A DNA stretch of 5,817 nucleotides from positions 1 to 5,817 of the forward strand of contig CAMWSA010000257.1 of assembly GCA_947176785.1 (NCBI GenBank). Direction: 5' to 3'. This DNA is from an uncultured Lachnospiraceae bacterium (GTDB taxonomy: Bacteria > Bacillota > Clostridia > Lachnospirales > Lachnospiraceae). The notes beneath the pieces were generated by a model, which was given only the letters and a program-made list of their open reading frames with translations, searched no databases and was not told the DNA's origin. Numbering within the stretch: the first letter of the stretch is position 1; each line of letters begins with the position of its first letter. This document shows, piece after piece, positions 3,636 to 5,817 of the stretch. A program made the position numbers and the translations under genes.

Positions 3636-5817
3636 CTAATCCTGACCTTTCCTTAATCGTTCCACAATACTCTCCTTTGCGGCCTTTCCATATACCAGGT
3701 TCGGTACAAAAATACAGATCGTTACCATTACCGCCAGAAGGCCCAATATCTGCAAAATCGGAATACCAAATGAAGCAAAATACAGGATGTTCTTCACTAA
3801 CTGCATTGCCGCAAAGGAGATAAGAACTCCCAGGCTGCACAACAATGCCATTGTTATTACGCTATAATAAAGTCCCTCTAACGTCAAAACCGTTTTAATC
3901 TGTGTCCTCGTCATTCCGATACTCTCTAATGCTGCCAGTTCTTTCTGCCTGGAGTAGATACTTGTAAAGATAACATTGATAAAATTAAGCAGCCCCATTC
4001 CGATAAGAAATATAGCAAATGTTTTTCCAATAACCTGTATCGTACCTAATCCGTTGTCCATCGATGCTTTCATTTCTATTTGTGAGTCTATAGTAACGGC
4101 ATCCGTATCGGCTAATAAATCTACTAACTGATTACTGATTTCTGCATCCATCCTGCCATCCGATTCAATCCGCACAGTCTGCACCCTCGGATTTTCCGCA
4201 AGTCTTTCAATTCCAGAAACAGAAGTATAAAATGGAGTAGCATGATCCCCATTTACCAATCCATATCCTGCCGGTGATCTGCTATAACTCGCTTCTTCTG
4301 AAAAAGCCGGAAGAATCCCTAAAATCTCGTACTGCACGGACTCTATTGTATTCAAACGGTCTGTTACAGTTATCGCTGTCCCTGAAATCTTCTGATAATC
4401 ACACACTCCATTATTGATCAGAAAAATACCGGTTCCATTCTGCAATCCTTTCTGAATTTCTTCTTCACTCAAGGTACTCTCATAGGAAAAATCCATCAGC
4501 TTCTCTACCGGAAGCCCAATTGCCGTTGCCTGGAAGTCCCCGGATACTGCTTCTTCGGTTACACCCCTGTATGCGGCCTGTTCCGCTATATATGAATCAA
4601 GGGCTTGATCCGCTTCTAATAACAGCGCCGGTTCTACATAATCAACCAGAACCTCCTGCACACCTTCCATGTTCCTGATTTCTTCCATCGTTTCTCCATG
4701 AAATAGATTTTCAATCGTTCTGACATCTTCCGTCTGGAAACTCAAATTTGTAAGAGTAAAATTGTCGGGCTGTTCTCTCCGGTATTTTTCTGCATAATCC
4801 ACTCCATAAGTGCAGGTGCTTACCACCAGATAAATCAAAAGGCCAAAGAAGAGAGAAGCAAAAGTGACAATCGCACGTTTCCTGCTGCGGAATACGTTTC
4901 GATAAGCCATACGATAAAGTTTTCCGCCGCCACTGCTGTGATGCTCTTTTACCGTATCCATTCCCTCTACAAGCTTCAATGCCTCTACCGGAGAAACCTT
5001 TGCGGCCATCCCGGATGGCTTTCTACAACTGACGCTTACCGTTAAATAGGCAAAAACAGCAGTGAAAAGATAAATAAGCGGAGAAATTTTCACTTCAAAA
5101 CTCAGCGCATCTCCATATCCGTTCCCTTCCATGATTCCCTGCAAAAATCCGGGTATCACAATAACGGCAAAGACAGTGCCAACGATCATCCCCAGGGGGA
5201 TTCCAAGCAACGCTACAAGATTCGCCTGTTTCCTGACAATGCTCCGGAGCTGTCTCGTAGTTGCTCCCAAAGTTTTTAACTGTCCATACATATGCATCTC
5301 CTGTAATACAGAAATGCTCACCACATTATAGATCAGGAGATAACCACTTATCATAATCAAAATGATGCAGGCAAGCGGAAGCATTGCTGCAGAAAGAGAT
5401 CTTGCCAGATCTTTTGTCAAGCCGATAACCGTAACCCCGTGCTTTCCGATTGCCTGATACATGAGCTCCAATGCTTCGCCTGCATCCAGCCTGTCATCAA
5501 TCAGCCAGCTTGCCATAAAACCTTCACTTGTTCCATAGGTTTCTGCAAATTCCTCCGATACCACAATATTTCCTGCTGCCCTCCGGCTGCTTCCTTGATT
5601 AATGTAAAACTGGTTTGCTGACATTGTATTTCCGCTGTTCGGAATAGAACCGGGTGTATAAATATAATCTTTATAATAGCCAGTAAGGATAAAATCCTGC
5701 TCCTTTGTTTCGCCAGCCAATGTTGTAAAACGAATTGGAACTGCCATTCCAATCTCAGCCTGTTCGATTCCTAATTTCTCCAGCATCCACTCCGACAACA
5801 TGATCTCATTCTCATCC
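3636..5817 (-). CDS. FtsX-like ABC transporter permease, N-terminus outside window
   Basis: A membrane permease of the MacB/FtsX (type VII) group. The frame is open to the right edge: codons DENEI precede the first internal Met at 5801, and the sequence there is mid-domain, so the real start lies beyond 5817. Counting from that Met: extracytoplasmic segment 1-135; three helices at about 139-163, 196-218 and 239-258 with cytoplasmic coupling motif KTLGATTRQLR (176-186); a basic loop KLYRMAYRNVFRSRKR; a helix at 310-332; a large extracytoplasmic domain at 333-590; and three helices at about 591-614, 643-668 and 677-703 with the second coupling motif ESIGMTRTQIK. A missing first helix would complete two four-helix FtsX modules. 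It needs a separate ATPase, which is not in the window and probably lies upstream on the same strand. The substrate is unknown; peptides, lipids or antimicrobials are common for the family. Confidence 0.92.
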   Translation of the reverse strand, partial: DENEIMLSEWMLEKLGIEQAEIGMAVPIRFTTLAGETKEQDFILTGYYKDYIYTPGSIPNSGNTMSANQFYINQGSSRRAAGNIVVSEEFAETYGTSEGFMASWLIDDRLDAGEALELMYQAIGKHGVTVIGLTKDLARSLSAAMLPLACIILIMISGYLLIYNVVSISVLQEMHMYGQLKTLGATTRQLRSIVRKQANLVALLGIPLGMIVGTVFAVIVIPGFLQGIMEGNGYGDALSFEVKISPLIYLFTAVFAYLTVSVSCRKPSGMAAKVSPVEALKLVEGMDTVKEHHSSGGGKLYRMAYRNVFRSRKRAIVTFASLFFGLLIYLVVSTCTYGVDYAEKYRREQPDNFTLTNLSFQTEDVRTIENLFHGETMEEIRNMEGVQEVLVDYVEPALLLEADQALDSYIAEQAAYRGVTEEAVSGDFQATAIGLPVEKLMDFSYESTLSEEEIQKGLQNGTGIFLINNGVCDYQKISGTAITVTDRLNTIESVQYEILGILPAFSEEASYSRSPAGYGLVNGDHATPFYTSVSGIERLAENPRVQTVRIESDGRMDAEISNQLVDLLADTDAVTIDSQIEMKASMDNGLGTIQVIGKTFAIFLIGMGLLNFINVIFTSIYSRQKELAALESIGMTRTQIKTVLTLEGLYYSVITMALLCSLGVLISFAAMQLVKNILYFASFGIPILQILGLLAVMVTICIFVPNLVYGKAAKESIVERLRKGQD

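Noticed and set aside
3340..3840. 166-codon minus-strand frame across the end of the permease and the HxlR gene
   Set aside because: It is a shadow of two well-supported genes and its translation has low-complexity, non-protein-like composition.
1..5817. CRISPR array, tRNA, rRNA or intact insertion sequence
   Set aside because: No regularly spaced repeats, no tRNA or rRNA-like segments, and no transposase or integrase coding region were seen on either strand.

Overview
The window looks like chromosomal or accessory DNA from a low-to-middle GC Gram-positive anaerobe, most likely a member of the Clostridia (Lachnospiraceae-like). This rests on strong AGGAGG/GAGGAG ribosome binding sites, a TTG start, moderately AT-rich coding sequence, and protein families typical of that group: an OmpR/histidine kinase pair, a small Cys-rich flavodoxin-fold reductase, an HxlR regulator and a large FtsX-type ABC permease. 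The taxonomic call is inference only.

Layout. Bases 1-145 hold the possible end of an unidentified upstream frame and an extended -10 promoter. Bases 146-2132 (+) encode a two-component system: an OmpR-family response regulator (TTG start) whose 3' end overlaps by 17 nt the start of a membrane sensor kinase. Bases 2133-2379 have no convincing gene but are rich in inverted repeats, including a perfect 16-bp stem, and lie between convergent transcription units. Bases 2380-3095 (-) hold a two-gene unit: an intact 181-aa NAD(P)H/FMN-type oxidoreductase with a CX2CX2CX6C cluster motif and, 20 nt downstream, a 49-codon remnant of a second member of the same family. In the remnant the N-terminal FMN loop is joined in frame to the C-terminal tail, so about 130 codons appear to be missing. 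Bases 3096-3244 are a divergent regulatory region with a very good TTGACT-N17-TATAAT promoter and a cluster of dyads and direct repeats. Bases 3245-3583 (+) encode an HxlR-family regulator with N-terminal cysteines. Bases 3636-5817 (-) are most of a two-module FtsX-like ABC permease whose N-terminus runs off the window.

How the parts work together. The regulator and the flavoprotein are divergent and share one control region. This is the usual arrangement for HxlR-type redox or electrophile sensors that control an oxidoreductase, as in YodB-AzoR and HypR-HypO of Bacillus. The two-component system and the ABC permease are separate units. The kinase has a sizeable extracellular domain, unlike the Bce-type kinases that partner FtsX permeases, so a functional link between them cannot be claimed. 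I see no wholly new system. The items most worth a second look are the internally deleted reductase remnant, the perfect-stem inverted repeat region, and the HxlR operator cluster.
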